DNA of 64,000 nucleotides from Branchinecta lynchi (Eukaryota > Arthropoda > Branchiopoda > Anostraca > Branchinectidae), in the NCBI GenBank assembly GCA_023053575.1, contig JAKZAP010000020.1:19959998-20023997 (forward strand), in the 5' to 3' direction. Each line of letters opens with the position of its first letter. Positions within the stretch are counted from its first letter, which is position 1. The notes beneath the pieces were generated by a model that made no database searches, was not told the DNA's origin, and worked only from the letters and a program-made list of their open reading frames with translations. Below are positions 1 to 11,226 of the stretch, one piece after another. A program made the translations under genes and the position numbers.

Positions 1-234
1 CCTTCGGGTGCTTTCGGGGCCGCTTTTTCGGCTATCTCTGCCACTTTGGCGGACATGGTCTGGTGAGATCTATACACAACGAACTTGATGCTCAAGCACC
101 TTTTTTGTTGTTTGTGTTTTTCTCTCTTATTTTGTTATTGTTTAATATGTTGTTGTTGTTGTTTTTTTGTATGTTTTTGAGTGGCCCTAGTTGGTCCTTA
201 GTTCAATGAAATAAATAAATAAATAAATAATTAA
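1..234 (+). mobile_element. 3' end of a LINE with an (AAAT)n tail
   Basis: An open frame enters from the window edge and stops at TGA (64-66). It is followed by a T-rich untranslated stretch and then by AAATAAATAAAT repeats at about 210-230. The segment just before the tail (CCCTAGTTGG... then AAATAAAT) is matched in reverse orientation near 43490-43560, so it is a dispersed 3' end rather than a unique gene. The LINE clade cannot be told from so short a piece. Confidence 0.45.
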
Positions 235-239
235 CAAAT

Positions 240-836
240 TAACGAGTCTCTTAACTATTACAATAAAATAAAAGAGAACAATTGAAGAATTTTATTTTTA
301 CTTACCGCTCTATCCTCGAAGTTCACCTCCAGGTCTACGCCGATCCCTCACAATCACGAATTTTCAACAAAAAACTATAAAAAAAAACAAAAAAAAAACT
401 CAAGCCTAGCATCCAGGGATTTCGCGCTACCCTCATTAATGATCTTACCTATTTCAAAACAAAAATATACACAGAGCTTGGGAACCTTAGAACTTACCAC
501 TCGTTCTGGTCGACTTATAACATTTTGATAGGGGGGAGGGAGGATTTGGGAGTGGAGAGGATGAGATACCATGGCTGAATCGAAGTCATTGCTTAGGTCC
601 TTTCTGCGCTCCTGCAGTGTCTTTAGGTTAAAGTGTTTTAAAAGGTATGAGTAGGGAAGCTTCGGTCCACTATGAATGTATTCTTTCTAGTTTAATTTTT
701 ATCTGCAGAAATATCAGAAAGTAAAAACTTTAATTTGGTAAAAAGAAAAATTTAATTTAAATTTAATTATTAAATTTTAATTTTAATTTAAGCTAGTAAT
801 TTGGAAAAAATCTAATTAGGCATTCTCTCCTTGTAG
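240..836. other. No gene recognised; presumed upstream or intronic DNA
   Basis: AT-rich sequence with no convincing exon. The 3' edge is a good splice acceptor (pyrimidine-rich tract then TTGTAG at 831-836), so at least the right end is likely the intron between an unseen 5' exon and the exon at 837-910. Confidence 0.4.
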
Positions 837-847
837 ACTCGAGTGAG

Positions 848-3631
848 ATGGAGCAGGGAGCTGAAAACGCGGAAGATTTAGAAGCCCCTGTCCTGGAACC
901 GGAAGGCCAGGTAAGATGCAATTTATCTCAGAATAGAAGTATGAAGTTGTACGAAAAAGTATCATGCAGTACTAACTGATGCTACTACATGGTTCTACTT
1001 CAAGGCTACCGTGTTACTGCATACTACTATATGCTATTATTAGCAAGACCGGATGTAGTAAGACAGGTATGCTACTAAGGTAAGGTAAGGTACAATTTTA
1101 ATGGCGAAAATAAATAAACCTGGTTACTAGATACTGCTACTTAAGATTGGGCCAGTCTGAGGCACATTAAATGATAGTATTCTTTGCTATTACATAATAT
1201 TACATATAACTTTTTATTACTACCATTCTACTACTCAGGCTACAGATTTTTCATCGGGTAGTTGCACCCAGTCTTGCTAATAGTAGCATGCAGTAGTATG
1301 AGTAACACGGTAGCCATGAAGTAGAAGCATGTAGTAGCATCGGTTAGTACTGCATACTACTTTTTCATACAACTTCATACTACTATTTTGAGATTCTATA
1401 AGTAGTGAACTGATAGACAAAAAAGCTCCTCAGCCGGGACTTGAACCCAGGACCCTCTGCTTACAAGGCAATCACTCTACCACTTAGCTACCGAGGGGCT
1501 TGTGAACAGAGTTCGCAAGCCACTATAATACTCTGGTAGAAGCCGGCCATAGGAACAGTGATTCCGCCCGAAGGCAAATTGGTCTAACCAGTTCACATCC
1601 CCATGTCACGGAAATTATTAATATATTTGGCACTTTACACAAGGGACTTCTACCGTGATGCTACTGGATACCACTGCTGAAGATTGGACCAGTCTGAGAC
1701 GCATTGAATGATAGTATTGTTTACTATTACATAGTATTACGTGCAACTTTTTCGTACAACCATCATACAACTACGCAGGCTACAAATTTTTCATCGGGCA
1801 GAGATGGGTGAATCCGAATCCATGATTCGTACTTTTGTCCGGGTTCGAATTTGGATTTGTAGTTTCCGTTTCCCGTTTATTACGATGTGCTTGGAAATCC
1901 GATTTGTTCGTATCTAACACCAACCAATCCCAGCAATCTGTCACGTTGTTTCATTCCCAGATGAGTGTAAACTAGATATTCCTTCAGCGCAAGCTGACTG
2001 CGAATCATATTTGACGGTGCAAAACGGATACTTTAGCTGTATTTTGATGTAGCTGACATGTCCAGTAAATTAGGGTTCAAAAGTGTAAGAATTAGTAAGA
2101 GGAAAAAAAAAAATCCTACACTATCCTTAACAGAGAAATATGGGTGAAATTGGATTTTTCTGGTGATGACTCAGTTTTGCACCGTCAAATATAGTGTGAT
2201 ACTACCGTCCAGGAACTAGCGAGCGCTAGAGCGTCCCTGCTGCATAAACCGGTTTATGCGACTGTGGACATGGAAGCCCTCTGAGCTCTGTACTTCTTCG
2301 TGTAAAGACAAAGTCACAGTAGATACAGTTGCCTTCCAGTATTCGAACGTAGGCTACGTGACTTCTTGGAAACTCAGCTGCCTTGAGGCCCCCTTGGTTT
2401 TGATGAGGAAGACGGAGAAACTTACATACGGGTAGTTGTAACCAATGAGCTCATCAGACGCGCCATACACATACAGGAAGCTCGGAATCTTGGCAGTTGA
2501 CGAAACGATTAGGAACGTAGTAACAATAATAATAAGTACGACGGGTCCTTTAACATTATCAATTGCCTTTTAGCTAAATTCTACAGATCCATTTGTCCCC
2601 GAAAGTGGTGGTCCTCCGGATGTGTAAAGATTGAAACTCTGTCTATATGACGTAAAAATTGTGTCGTTTAAATCCATTGGCGCTTTTCCAAAATTCCGTT
2701 TACCCACCTAGATACACTGTAAAAACCATATAAGATTCAAGTTAACTGCAGTATTTGCTACTCAGGTTCAGATTCAGGTTCTTTAATTTCAAAAATACTT
2801 TGTGACAATATATTTTGATCACTGGGGTCCGGCCGGGATACGAGCTCGTTAGCTCGGCCCCATTTTGTCGGATTCATCTTGTCTCTATTTGGTATTAATA
2901 TTATCTGCGTCAAGTTAAGGAAAATCCGAGTAGCAAATACTGCAGTTAACTTTAATCTTTATATGGAACAACTTTTTACAGTGTAGTAAGACCTGTTCCT
3001 CGTTACAAGATTGCTTATTGAATGAATGAAAGTTATTACCCATTTCTAAGAAAAAAGTCACAAGTGGAGTATGAAAAAAGGAAGGAAAAAAGGACTATAC
3101 AACAGACAACACAGAGGTCTCTATATGCCTTGCGTGGTTGTCACATCGAAAACATTTAGAGAGTGACTTTTGGCCCAAAACAGAGAGTGAAATTTTATTT
3201 TCCTGAAAAAAAAAACGTAAAATGGTCCCTTTTGGTCGGAATCGCCTCTGCAAAAATGACACATCGTAATGTGTTGTCATAAAAAAAAATTGAAATAGTC
3301 ACTTCTAGTCGGAATCCCTGCTGCAAAGATGACACATTTGGACGTCTTATGAAATAGAGTGATTTTTACGTCCTACGTAGGACAGGAGTGACAAAAACAA
3401 AATAGAGTGACAATTCACACTATCGTGCGACATGTGGCAACACTGATGCCTCGTTCCTTCCAGGTCGAGTCTAACGAGGATACTGGATCTGTGCTGGTCG
3501 CTAACTCGACTATTATAAACCCCGATGGTTCTATGGCCGTTATGCTTGAGGGTAGCGACTCTTATACCATCATACCCGCAGATTCGTACCGGTACGCCGA
3601 GGATGGATCCTTGCAGATATTGCAGGACTAA
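848..3631 (+). CDS. Small two-coding-exon gene, 76 aa, function unknown
   Basis: Predicted join of 848-910 and 3464-3631. The first coding exon follows an acceptor ending at 836, starts with ATG at 848 and ends in a consensus donor (CAG|GTAAGA, 910/911). The second follows TTCCTTCCAG (acceptor ends 3463) and stops at TAA 3629-3631. Both junctions are phase 0, which supports the join. The product is very acidic at its N terminus (many Glu, Asp) and ends in a serine/tyrosine-containing segment with two short similar turns (NPDGSM and AEDGSL). No signal peptide, membrane segment or known domain is visible, and I do not recognise the family. The intron is filled with MITEs and a tRNA-like sequence. 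It could also be an alternative short form of a larger gene. Confidence 0.5.
918..1805. repeat. Cluster of MITE copies (CCCGATGAAAAAT termini), partly inverted
   Basis: A copy at 918-1258 ends in TTTTTCATCGGG. It is followed by an inverted half copy (about 1262-1395), then the tRNA-like segment, then a further right half (about 1640-1800) with the same end. A more complete copy lies at 58509-58803, opening with CCCGATGAAAAAT. The arms share ACTACTACATG-type runs. It lies inside the intron of the 76-aa gene. Confidence 0.65.
1427..1497 (-). tRNA. tRNA-Thr(TGT)-like sequence, probably a pseudogene or tRNA-derived repeat
   Basis: The minus strand has an A box (TAGCTAAGTGG), a TGT anticodon in a CTTGTAA loop, a B box (GGTTCAAGTCC) and a T stem of CTGGG with CCCGG. 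The acceptor pairs except the outermost C/A, and the anticodon stem has an A/A mismatch at its base. Six T residues follow directly, as in a Pol III terminator. The two mismatches and the position between MITE fragments argue for a tRNA-derived relic, but activity is not excluded. Confidence 0.5.
1950..2200 (+). repeat. Degraded snap-back repeat (family D) fragment
   Basis: It begins GATATTCCTTCAGCGCAAGC and ends TTTTGCACCGTCAAAT, the two ends of the family seen complete at 29991-30225. The central arms are replaced by unrelated sequence. Confidence 0.5.
2715..2983. mobile_element. MITE with CACTGTAAAAA inverted ends and TA target duplication (family E)
   Basis: CACTGTAAAAA at the left and TTTTTACAGTG at the right are flanked by TA on both sides (2713-2714, 2984-2985), as for Tc1/mariner-type elements. 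The subterminal GTTAACTGCAGTATTTGCTA is repeated inverted at the right. Other copies are at 6795, 36233 and 40642. Confidence 0.75.
3136..3441. mobile_element. MITE with GGTTGCCACA-type inverted ends (family C)
   Basis: The left end GGTTGTCACATCG and right end CATGTGGCAAC are inverted partners. Inside are TTTAGAGAGTGAC, two GTGACT-linked blocks and GTCCTACGTAGGAC. Other copies are at 5716, 35459 and 55998. This copy ends 22 bp before the splice acceptor of the exon at 3464. Confidence 0.7.
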
Positions 3632-4840
3632 AAGGGATATTTGGTTTTGTACATAGTAAAGTAAGTGTGGTGACCATAGAATGTATGAGGGGTAATCTAG
3701 CTTTGCGTACTTGCATAAAAATTGTATACCTCCCTTTAAAGCAACTAATGCTGCAAACGTCGAGAATACAAGAATACAAGACTGTCATATAACCCTGGTG
3801 GTTCACCACTACGTAACTGGTAGGAATGGTTCAATGTTTATATTATTTTTTTAAACTAAAGAAGAATGAATGAAATATCAACTAAATAACGATATTACAA
3901 ATGCAAAATTGTTTCAGGTTTGAATATGGAATAGTTTCTCAAGACGAACCGGAAATTCGTAGTCATCCGGATTCGGAATCCGAATATTTACATCAGCTTC
4001 TGCAGTGCTCTGTTTCTTACCGGTGGCCTAATTGGGCCTCATACTTTCTATTTTATCCCCGGAAAAGGAATTGTGTTAAATTGTGGCTGTCGGTGAGGTG
4101 GGCGAAATGCTTAAACACAAATAACCAGTGATGCACCGTATCGTGATATTGCCTTTTTTTTTGCTACCTTCTTTCCGTTTACCAGATCTCTGCAACTGAA
4201 AAAGGGTGCAGAAGAATGAATGAATTTTTACAAGTAAACCCTTCCGACTAACCGTAGCAAGTCTGCCAGTCCCCCTCGATAGGGCGTGTCTGTGCTTTGA
4301 ATCAGTATATCTTTTCATTTTGTGTTAAGTGCTACATGAAGTCTTATAAACCAGGAACAGTAGGCTGCAGTACAGTTATGCGATGTAAATGATGTCAACC
4401 TATATGTAACCTACTTCCGCGGCAAACCACAACTTCCTTTGAACATAATTTGCACGAACTTAGCAGGCAGACAGAAGTAAAGGTTCTTCTTGGGAAAGCT
4501 GGGATGCTAAATCCTAAGCGGACATATCGTTTCGTTTATTCACCAATTAACTAGCAGATATCCTCTATTACTATAGTTGTTGCTTTAAGTTGACCACCTC
4601 CAGGCCCGAAACTCGCATATCTTGTATAGATGCCATGGGAAGGGAAGAACGATGTGAAGTCCGTTTTTTAGAGGTAGTTCTGATGTTAGTGTTTTCATTT
4701 TAATTTGTTTTCTACTAAATTGTACAGAAGATATGATACTGGTGTTAGTGATGATTGTAACAAGATTCAGCGATGGTAGTAACTTTCTGCTCGTTTCCAC
4801 TTTCTGAAGGGCTATAGCACTCAAAACTGCGCCGAGTTGT
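3632..4840. other. 3' untranslated and intergenic DNA, no further gene seen
   Basis: Directly after the stop at 3631 this should include the 3' UTR of the small gene. I see no canonical AATAAA within the first 250 bp. The remainder has no convincing exon, RNA or repeat that I could match within the window. Confidence 0.35.
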
Positions 4841-4842
4841 AA

Positions 4843-5455
4843 AAGTCGCGTTTTTTGTCTCCGATCTACCCATGCCTTGTTCATTTTCCCGTTTTTGGCG
4901 CCAAGCCCTTAAGGCCCATTCAAAACGGGTTTTAGCTAATACTCGATACCAGCCAGTTCCGGAAATCGCTCTGAGGCCGAGAATCAGCTGGGTTTCTGCC
5001 GTTCGCAATTGATCTTGGTGCCAGTTTCGGATACCAGCTAGTCTCGCACCCAAGTTAAAGTCAGTTCAACTTTCGAGGGTACTAGCCAATCAGATTACTT
5101 TGGGGAATGTTGAGGAATATTCTGATTGGCTAGTTTCGAACCAAGCCCAATAGATAAAATCACATCCACTCCTTGCTGTCTTGAAAACCGAAAGTGAATT
5201 TAGGTCATTGTTCTTCGGTCTGACGTAGTTCAGCATTAGCCAATCGGAACATACCTGAGAATTCCCCTAAGTAATGTGATTGGCTAGAATCCTGAAAAGT
5301 TGAACTGATTTCAACTTGGGTGCGAGACTAGCTGGTACCCGAAACTGGCACCAGTATCGATTGCGAACGGCAGAAACCCAGCTAATTCTCGGTCTCAGAC
5401 CGATTTCCGGAACTGGCTGGTACCGAGTATTAGTTAAAACCGTTTGTGAATGGAC
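4843..5455. repeat. Foldback element with about 200-bp inverted arms
   Basis: The segment around 4918-5070 (TTTTAGCTAATACTCG, AGCCAGTTCCGGAAATCG, CAACTTGGGTGCGAG in reverse) recurs inverted at about 5285-5450. The loop itself holds a second inverted pair (TAGCCAATCAGATTAC and its partner GTAATGTGATTGGCTA). The left flank at 4843 shows AGTCGCGTTTTTT, the terminus used by the Harbinger-like MITEs. Confidence 0.65.
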
Positions 5456-5715
5456 CTTTACTCCTCACTGCGCTTTTGGTCGTTTTCTTTATCTTAAGTC
5501 GCATTTCCAGCGAGATAAGGTGGGGTGATCCTCCTGTAGAGTCTCGCTGGTTGGCGGCTTGATTGTTGTTGTTGCATCGGCTCACTGGCACTCCAGAGGA
5601 GCCGACATTCCTTGGTTGGCAGATGTTGTCACATCCGCTCGCTGGCATCCAATTGTAGTCGACATTCAGCATTCTTCCAGTCATAGCCGTCCAAGACCTC
5701 TCTCCTTCCTGCCAC

Positions 5716-6018
5716 GGTCGCCACATCAAAAATATTTAGAGAGTGACTTTTCGCCCAAAACAGAGAGTGAATTGGGAGTGAAATTTATTTTCATGAAATG
5801 TTCACTTTTGGTCGGAATCACATCTGTAGAAATGATCTTAATTTTACTTTTTATGAAAAAAACTTGAAATAGTCAGTTCTGGTCTGAATCCCTGCTGCAA
5901 AAATTACACATTTGGTCATTTTTGAAATAGAGTGAGTTATATGTAGGATACTACGTAGGACAAGAGTGACAAAAATAAAATAGAATGACAATTCAGACTA
6001 TCGTGCGACATTGGCAAG
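5716..6018. mobile_element. Family C MITE copy
   Basis: It starts GGTCGCCACATC and ends CGTGCGACATTGGCAAG, with the same internal order as the copy at 3136-3441, including TTTAGAGAGTGAC near the left and GTGACAATTCA near the right. Confidence 0.65.
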
Positions 6019-6299
6019 CCTGCTTCCTGCCCAGGCCTGCGGAGAAGAGATTAGTTGCGTTTTTGTTTGCCTTGGACTTTGACCTTAGTAGTTGGCCGTT
6101 TTCCTTATAAGGCGTTTTTTCAGTCCTTAGCCCTTAGACTTTGGCCTTGGGGTTTGTAACACCAAAACGCCTTCTAAGCCACTCCCAAGTAGCTTTGGCA
6201 AAAGCTTTAGTCACTGACCCATGTTTGAAACAAATTAAAATTGCATTCAACCCTTTTTTCCAAGGAATCTGACATTTGAAACGGTCCAACTTTTGTGGG

Positions 6300-6560
6300 C
6301 TCTCCTGTACAACATAGAACACAAAATCAAAAGTGATTTTCAGAAAAATCCGCTGATTTTCAGAAAAACCAACTGTTTTTTACAAAAAATCGACCAATTT
6401 TCAGAAAATCCGGCTATTTTCAGGAAAAAATCAACTGTTTTGACGAAAAATCGCGATTTTTACAGACTGGCCGACAGCATTGGGGGGGGGGGGGGGCGTC
6501 CCCCCCCCCCAGTCGTGACGCCCCAGATAATGAGCAGACTGCAAATAGGGGGTCAATTGG
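6300..6560. repeat. Degenerate TTTTCAGAAAAATC repeats and a G-run/C-run hairpin
   Basis: About seven imperfect units of a motif like TTTTCAGAAAAATC run from 6340 to 6470. They are followed by a long G run, CGTC and a C run (about 6481-6511), which can fold back. No coding gene is supported. Confidence 0.5.
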
Positions 6561-6794
6561 GGTTCCTGTAACATAATTATACACTGTTTTGGTCTAATTA
6601 ATCTTCTGAATTTAAAAGGACAACATTCAGAATTAGTAGTATCTTGTTCTTTTCCTTTTTTCTACTTTTGCAACCCAAAAAGCCAGGAAATAGCCAAGTG
6701 GGACCAAGCTCTAATGGGAGTCGTGAGCTCTTCAGAAAGAACCATAGCACAACGTTGCAGCAACCTGCAGCAGTGAGAAGGGTTTAGACGGCTT

Positions 6795-6964
6795 CACTAT
6801 AAAAAGTATCTCCGAATAAGGATTAAAGTTAACTGCAGTATTTGCTACTGAGATTATTCTTATCTCTACGGAGGTAAGATTAATACGAAATAAAGATAAG
6901 ATGAATCCCAGTAGCAAATACTGCAGTTAACTTTAATCCTTACTCAGAAATACTTTTTACAGTA
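6795..6964. mobile_element. Family E MITE copy
   Basis: CACTATAAAAAGTA and TACTTTTTACAGTA form the ends. TTAACTGCAGTATTTGCTA occurs inverted on both sides of a short AGATAAGAT-containing centre. Confidence 0.7.
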
Positions 6965-7377
6965 TAGGGACAGCAGAAAGTAGACGAAGCCACCTTTTAA
7001 GCTAAGGTAGTTGGGCCGTAAGAAGCGCGAACCGCGGGAAACAGATCGTGGTCTGGGATTTGTGAATGAACTGTAGTTTTGTACAAATATTTTTGCCCGA
7101 AAATAAACCTTGTACAAGTGTTGCTACTTTGTCCTCGCCCCGCACGCCCCCTTGTAAAGCACAGGTCACGGTAGTTGTAGTTTACATTCCAGCATTCAAA
7201 CATCAGTTAATTCTTTTGAAACTGATCGATTCTCGTAGATTGCAAACCCGTCCTGGATGTTTTCAGCCACGCGCGACTCTCTTGGTTTTGATGAGAAATG
7301 CGGAAGAACTTGCATAACCGGTATCTCTGACCAGTGAGCTCAGAAATTAGGCGCCGAAGTGGTCACACTAGATCCAA

Positions 7378-9761
7378 GGGTTCGTTCCCGAAAGTTACTA
7401 AATAGTTACTTTTCAGTCACTTTCACCGTTCCAGCTTGTCGAAAAGTTACTGGGAGCACAAGGAAGAGCGTACTTCGAAGTAACTTTTTGTAAAGATAGT
7501 ACCCGACCGTCTTTAGCTAACTTTCACTTTCCAAGAGCTGTCTTGAGAAGTGAACTCGGGGCAGCAAAGTGAGACATTACTAAAGTAAACAGGAGATTAT
7601 TGTGTGATTTTCAGCTGTACTTGGCCTTTAGCTTCTCATCAAATATGAATTGCTGATTAACCCAAACAAAAAAAATTCTATAGTCAACAAAACAAATTCT
7701 AGTCAACCTCGTTGACGTTTTACCGGTCGGTCTAATGACTTGATTGGCTGTGGAAGGAATTCAAATGCCTGTAATTCAGATGGTAATTTTGCACAATAAT
7801 TTATTAAATTTCAAATGAAACTTTAATAATAATATATTTTAAATTTCTCAGAGTTATTTAGAGGCGAAACCACTTTCTGTTGCTTTGTATTATTATTATT
7901 GTTATTATTACTGTATATAGGCTACTGTAGGGGAAGAAGCTAGACATTTATTTAATGAACCTTGTTAACCACCTTTGACGTCATTCGGTTCTAGATTCTA
8001 GAATCTTGGGCGTTCCGTTCCTGCATGATAAGGACCAAACATTGTGCTAAAAAATTTGCACGGGAATAAGAAAGACTGTTGCGATTCCGGCTAGGAAACA
8101 ATTACATAAGAGAATAAGGATTAGCGACCAAAAAGACACAACCGAAATAGACACAAAGAATTAACGGGCATAGTCAGTGTCACGGCTCCATTTACAAGCC
8201 TGCTGCATTACCTCCTCTTCTCCTTCACTTGAAGAATCTGTTTCAAAATAATTATCAAGCCTGTGCAGCAAAAACAAATAATGTTGTTCTGTTCATCCTT
8301 CCCATGCAGCCCCATCTCTTTTTGGGATCGCAAAACGTAAGTGGAGGGATACCTATGACATCACAAAAGTTGTCCGTCTGTACGCACTATAACTCTCGAA
8401 GGGAATGAGATATTTTGATGAAACTTGGTGTGAGGATTGTTTGGGTCAAGAGTAAGGTCAAGTTCGTAGATGGGCTATGTAGCCCTACATTTAGGGGTCG
8501 GGGAGGGGGTATAATTTAAGGGGCAAATGAAATATTTTTAAACATATAATGTGATAGTCGATTATGGGGTAAGAAGCCATGCTGAACACGATGCTGAAAA
8601 TAATTTTGTCATCGGACAAGTACTTAACGCCCGGAATCCCGCCAAAACCGGAAAGTTTGTTAAAAGTAAAAGTTATATTTGAAGTTGATTAGATGTTCGA
8701 TTTAGGGATAAGAAGACATGCTGAACATGATGGTGAAACACATTTGTTCGCCGAACAAGTAGTTAGCCCGGAATCCGGCCAAAACCGGAAAGTCTGTTAA
8801 AAGTAAAAGTTTTATTTGAAGTTAATTAGATTTTCGATTTAGGGATAAGAAGACATGCTGAACACGGTGGTGAAAATCATTTTCTCGCCGGGCAAGTAGT
8901 TCGCCCGGAATTCGGCCAAAACCGGAAAGTTTGTTAAAAGTAAAAGTTATATTTGAAGTTGATTAGATGTTCGATTTAGGGCTAAGAAGACATGCTGAAC
9001 ATGATGGTGAAACACATTTGTTCGCCGGACAAGTAAGTAGCCCGGAATCCGGCCTAAACCGGAAAGTCTGTTAAAAGTAAAAGTTTTATTTGAAGTTGAT
9101 TATATTTTCGATTTAGGGATAAGAAGACATGCTGAACACGGTGGTGAAAACCATTTTCTCGCCGGGCAAGTAGTTCGCCCGGAATTCGGCCAAAACCGGA
9201 AAGTTTGTTCAAAGTAAAAGTTTTATTTGAAGTTGATTAGATGTTCGATTAAGGGGTAAGAAGACACGCTGAACCCTTATGTGAACAGTATTTTCTACCT
9301 GGACAACTTGTTCGGCCGGAATCAGGCCAAACCGGAAAATTTGTTAAAAGCAAAAGTTTTATTTTAAGTTGATTAGATGACAGATTTAGGGGTAAGAAGA
9401 CACGCTGAATCTGTATATGACAATCTTTTCTTTTTACCTGGACATATAGTTCGTTTGGAATCCGGTTGAAACCGGATTTTTTTTAAGTTAAATTTTTACT
9501 TGAAGTTGATTAGATGTTCTTTATACGGATAAAGAGATACGCTGAATTCATTTCTGAACTTTTTTTTCTGGACAAGTATGGTAGTTCGTTCACAATTGTC
9601 TGGATCAAATATTAGATTTTTGGGATCCCATCGAAACCTTTGGTCTTGTTGCATTCGATATCTCGTCCCGTAGAAACTCCGACCGTTCCAGGTAGTAGTT
9701 AATTTGTGACGTCACACGTAGCTACTCTGAAGTAACTACGGAGAGGAGCTGGAACGAACCC
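7378..9761. mobile_element. 2.4-kb non-coding element with GGGTTCGTTCC inverted ends and CAA target duplication
   Basis: GGGTTCGTTCC (7378) and GGAACGAACCC (ends 9761) are inverted, and CAA flanks both sides (7375-7377, 9762-9764). The empty target, GATCCAAGAAAAGG, survives in a related duplicated segment near 10349-10362, so the boundaries are well supported. Subterminal blocks repeat GTTCCA and AAGTAACT. A family A element is inserted inside at 8318-9659. No transposase ORF is present. Confidence 0.7.
8318..9659 (+). repeat. Family A repeat (GGGATCCC-bounded, 137-bp units), + orientation
   Basis: It opens TTTTTGGGATCGCAAAACG, runs through the conserved leader (ACTCTCGAAGGGAATGAGAT), then about six tandem units near 137 bp containing GACATGCTGAACA and the CCGGGC/GCCCGG hairpin. 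It closes with TTTTTGGGATCCCATCG and GGTCTTGTT. It has no coding capacity. Confidence 0.8.
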
Positions 9762-9764
9762 CAA

Positions 9765-10900
9765 GAAAAGGCAGCTTTTTTAGTTACATTTTAAAAGAAA
9801 AGTACAAGATACACCTAATTCTGAATTGTGTTGTTTTAAATTCAGGAGATCATTTAGAACGAAACAGCATTTCTGATTATGTTCCAGGAAATATACTGTT
9901 ATTTTTTAGTGCTGTTGACTGTAAAAGTAATATAAATAAATTGAAAAAAAGGAAAAAGACTAAAAACAAACATATGTGTTTTTTGGCAGAAAACAAAACA
10001 GTAGATGTGACTGATGGTATTTCTACACCTAGAACCACCCACCTTACATCTAGAACCTTTCTTTCCAAATGTTTAAAACAGACTCATGATAGTTTACACT
10101 AAACTGAATTGTTGCAAAACTGGTCCAGTTTCGATTTTAAACCCCACATTGCAGTCTGCTCATTATCCCCAAGCTGCCCCAAAGCCATCAACCATCACGT
10201 CCCCTGAGGATTTCCAGAACCCCATCGGCTACCGACCCAATCTGTGCAGATTTGTACCCATTTTCAGCCGAGAATCTGCGCAGATTGTCAAATCGGTAGG
10301 ACCAAGCTTTTTTTTTGCGTAGAATCAGGCACCGAAGGGGTCACACTAGATCCAAGAAAAGGCTTTTTTAGTTGCTCAATGAATAACAAAAAAAATGACA
10401 AGATACACCTAGTTCATAATGTTGTTGTTCTCGATTCAGCAGACCAGTTAGAATGAAACAGCATCTCTGACTGTGTCACGGGAAAATAGATTGGTATTTT
10501 TTAGTGCTGTTGACTAGAAAAACAATGTAAAGAGTATGTTCTCACTTGAGAAAAAACAAAAAAGACGTCAAACAGATGCTTCTTTATTATTTTTTTTTTG
10601 TTATTGAACACAAAAAATAGACAAGAAATAGATGTGACTGATGGCATTTTGACATCTAGATAGTCTCTTTCCCCCAAATAACTTAGGTTAATCCTGGGAT
10701 ATCGAAAACAAAGTCATGATAGTTCACTCTAGCCCAACATAATTAAAACTGAATTGTTGCAAATTTCATAACCCTAACTGCAGTTAACTCATTACCCCCA
10801 AAGCCATCAAACGTCACGTCTCCTAAGGATTTTCAGAATCCTCCCGACGATCGCACCAATGGGCGTCAACTCATTACCCCCAAAGCCATCAAACGTCACG
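9765..10900 (+). repeat. Two tandem copies of a roughly 570-bp segment
   Basis: Blocks such as AAGATACACCTA, TTTTTTAGTGCTGTTGACT, TAGATGTGACTGATGG and AACTGAATTGTTGCAAA occur in the same order at about 9768-10150 and again at about 10360-10770. The copies have diverged. The boundary between them carries the empty target site of the element at 7378-9761. Confidence 0.65.
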
Positions 10901-11020
10901 TCTCCTAAGGATTTTCAGAATCCTCCCGACGATCGCACCAATGGGCGTCAACTCATTACCCTCAAAACCATCAAACGTCACGTCTCCAAGGATTTTCAGA
11001 ATGCTCCCGGCGATCGCACC
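10786..11020 (+). repeat. 82-bp tandem repeat, three copies
   Basis: Units begin AACTCATTACC at 10786, 10868 and 10950, exactly 82 bp apart, and contain CCATCAAACGTCACGTCTCC and GACGATCGCACCAATG. The third copy is the most diverged. A single older copy is recognisable near 10150-10245. Confidence 0.85.
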
Positions 11021-11226
11021 AATGCCTTGAACAGAAAATCAGGGTCAGGTCCTCGGGACTTGAAGTCCTGTCGTATTTTCTGCACCATCGTCAGTTCCTT
11101 ATGGAAAAGTTGAAATATTTTAGACTTGGTGATTTAGGTGGAGAAAATCCGGCCGGAAAACTTGATCGTGTTTTCGCATTTAAATGTGCGCATATCCACC
11201 TCGAAAAGAGCCAAACCGGCAATTGT

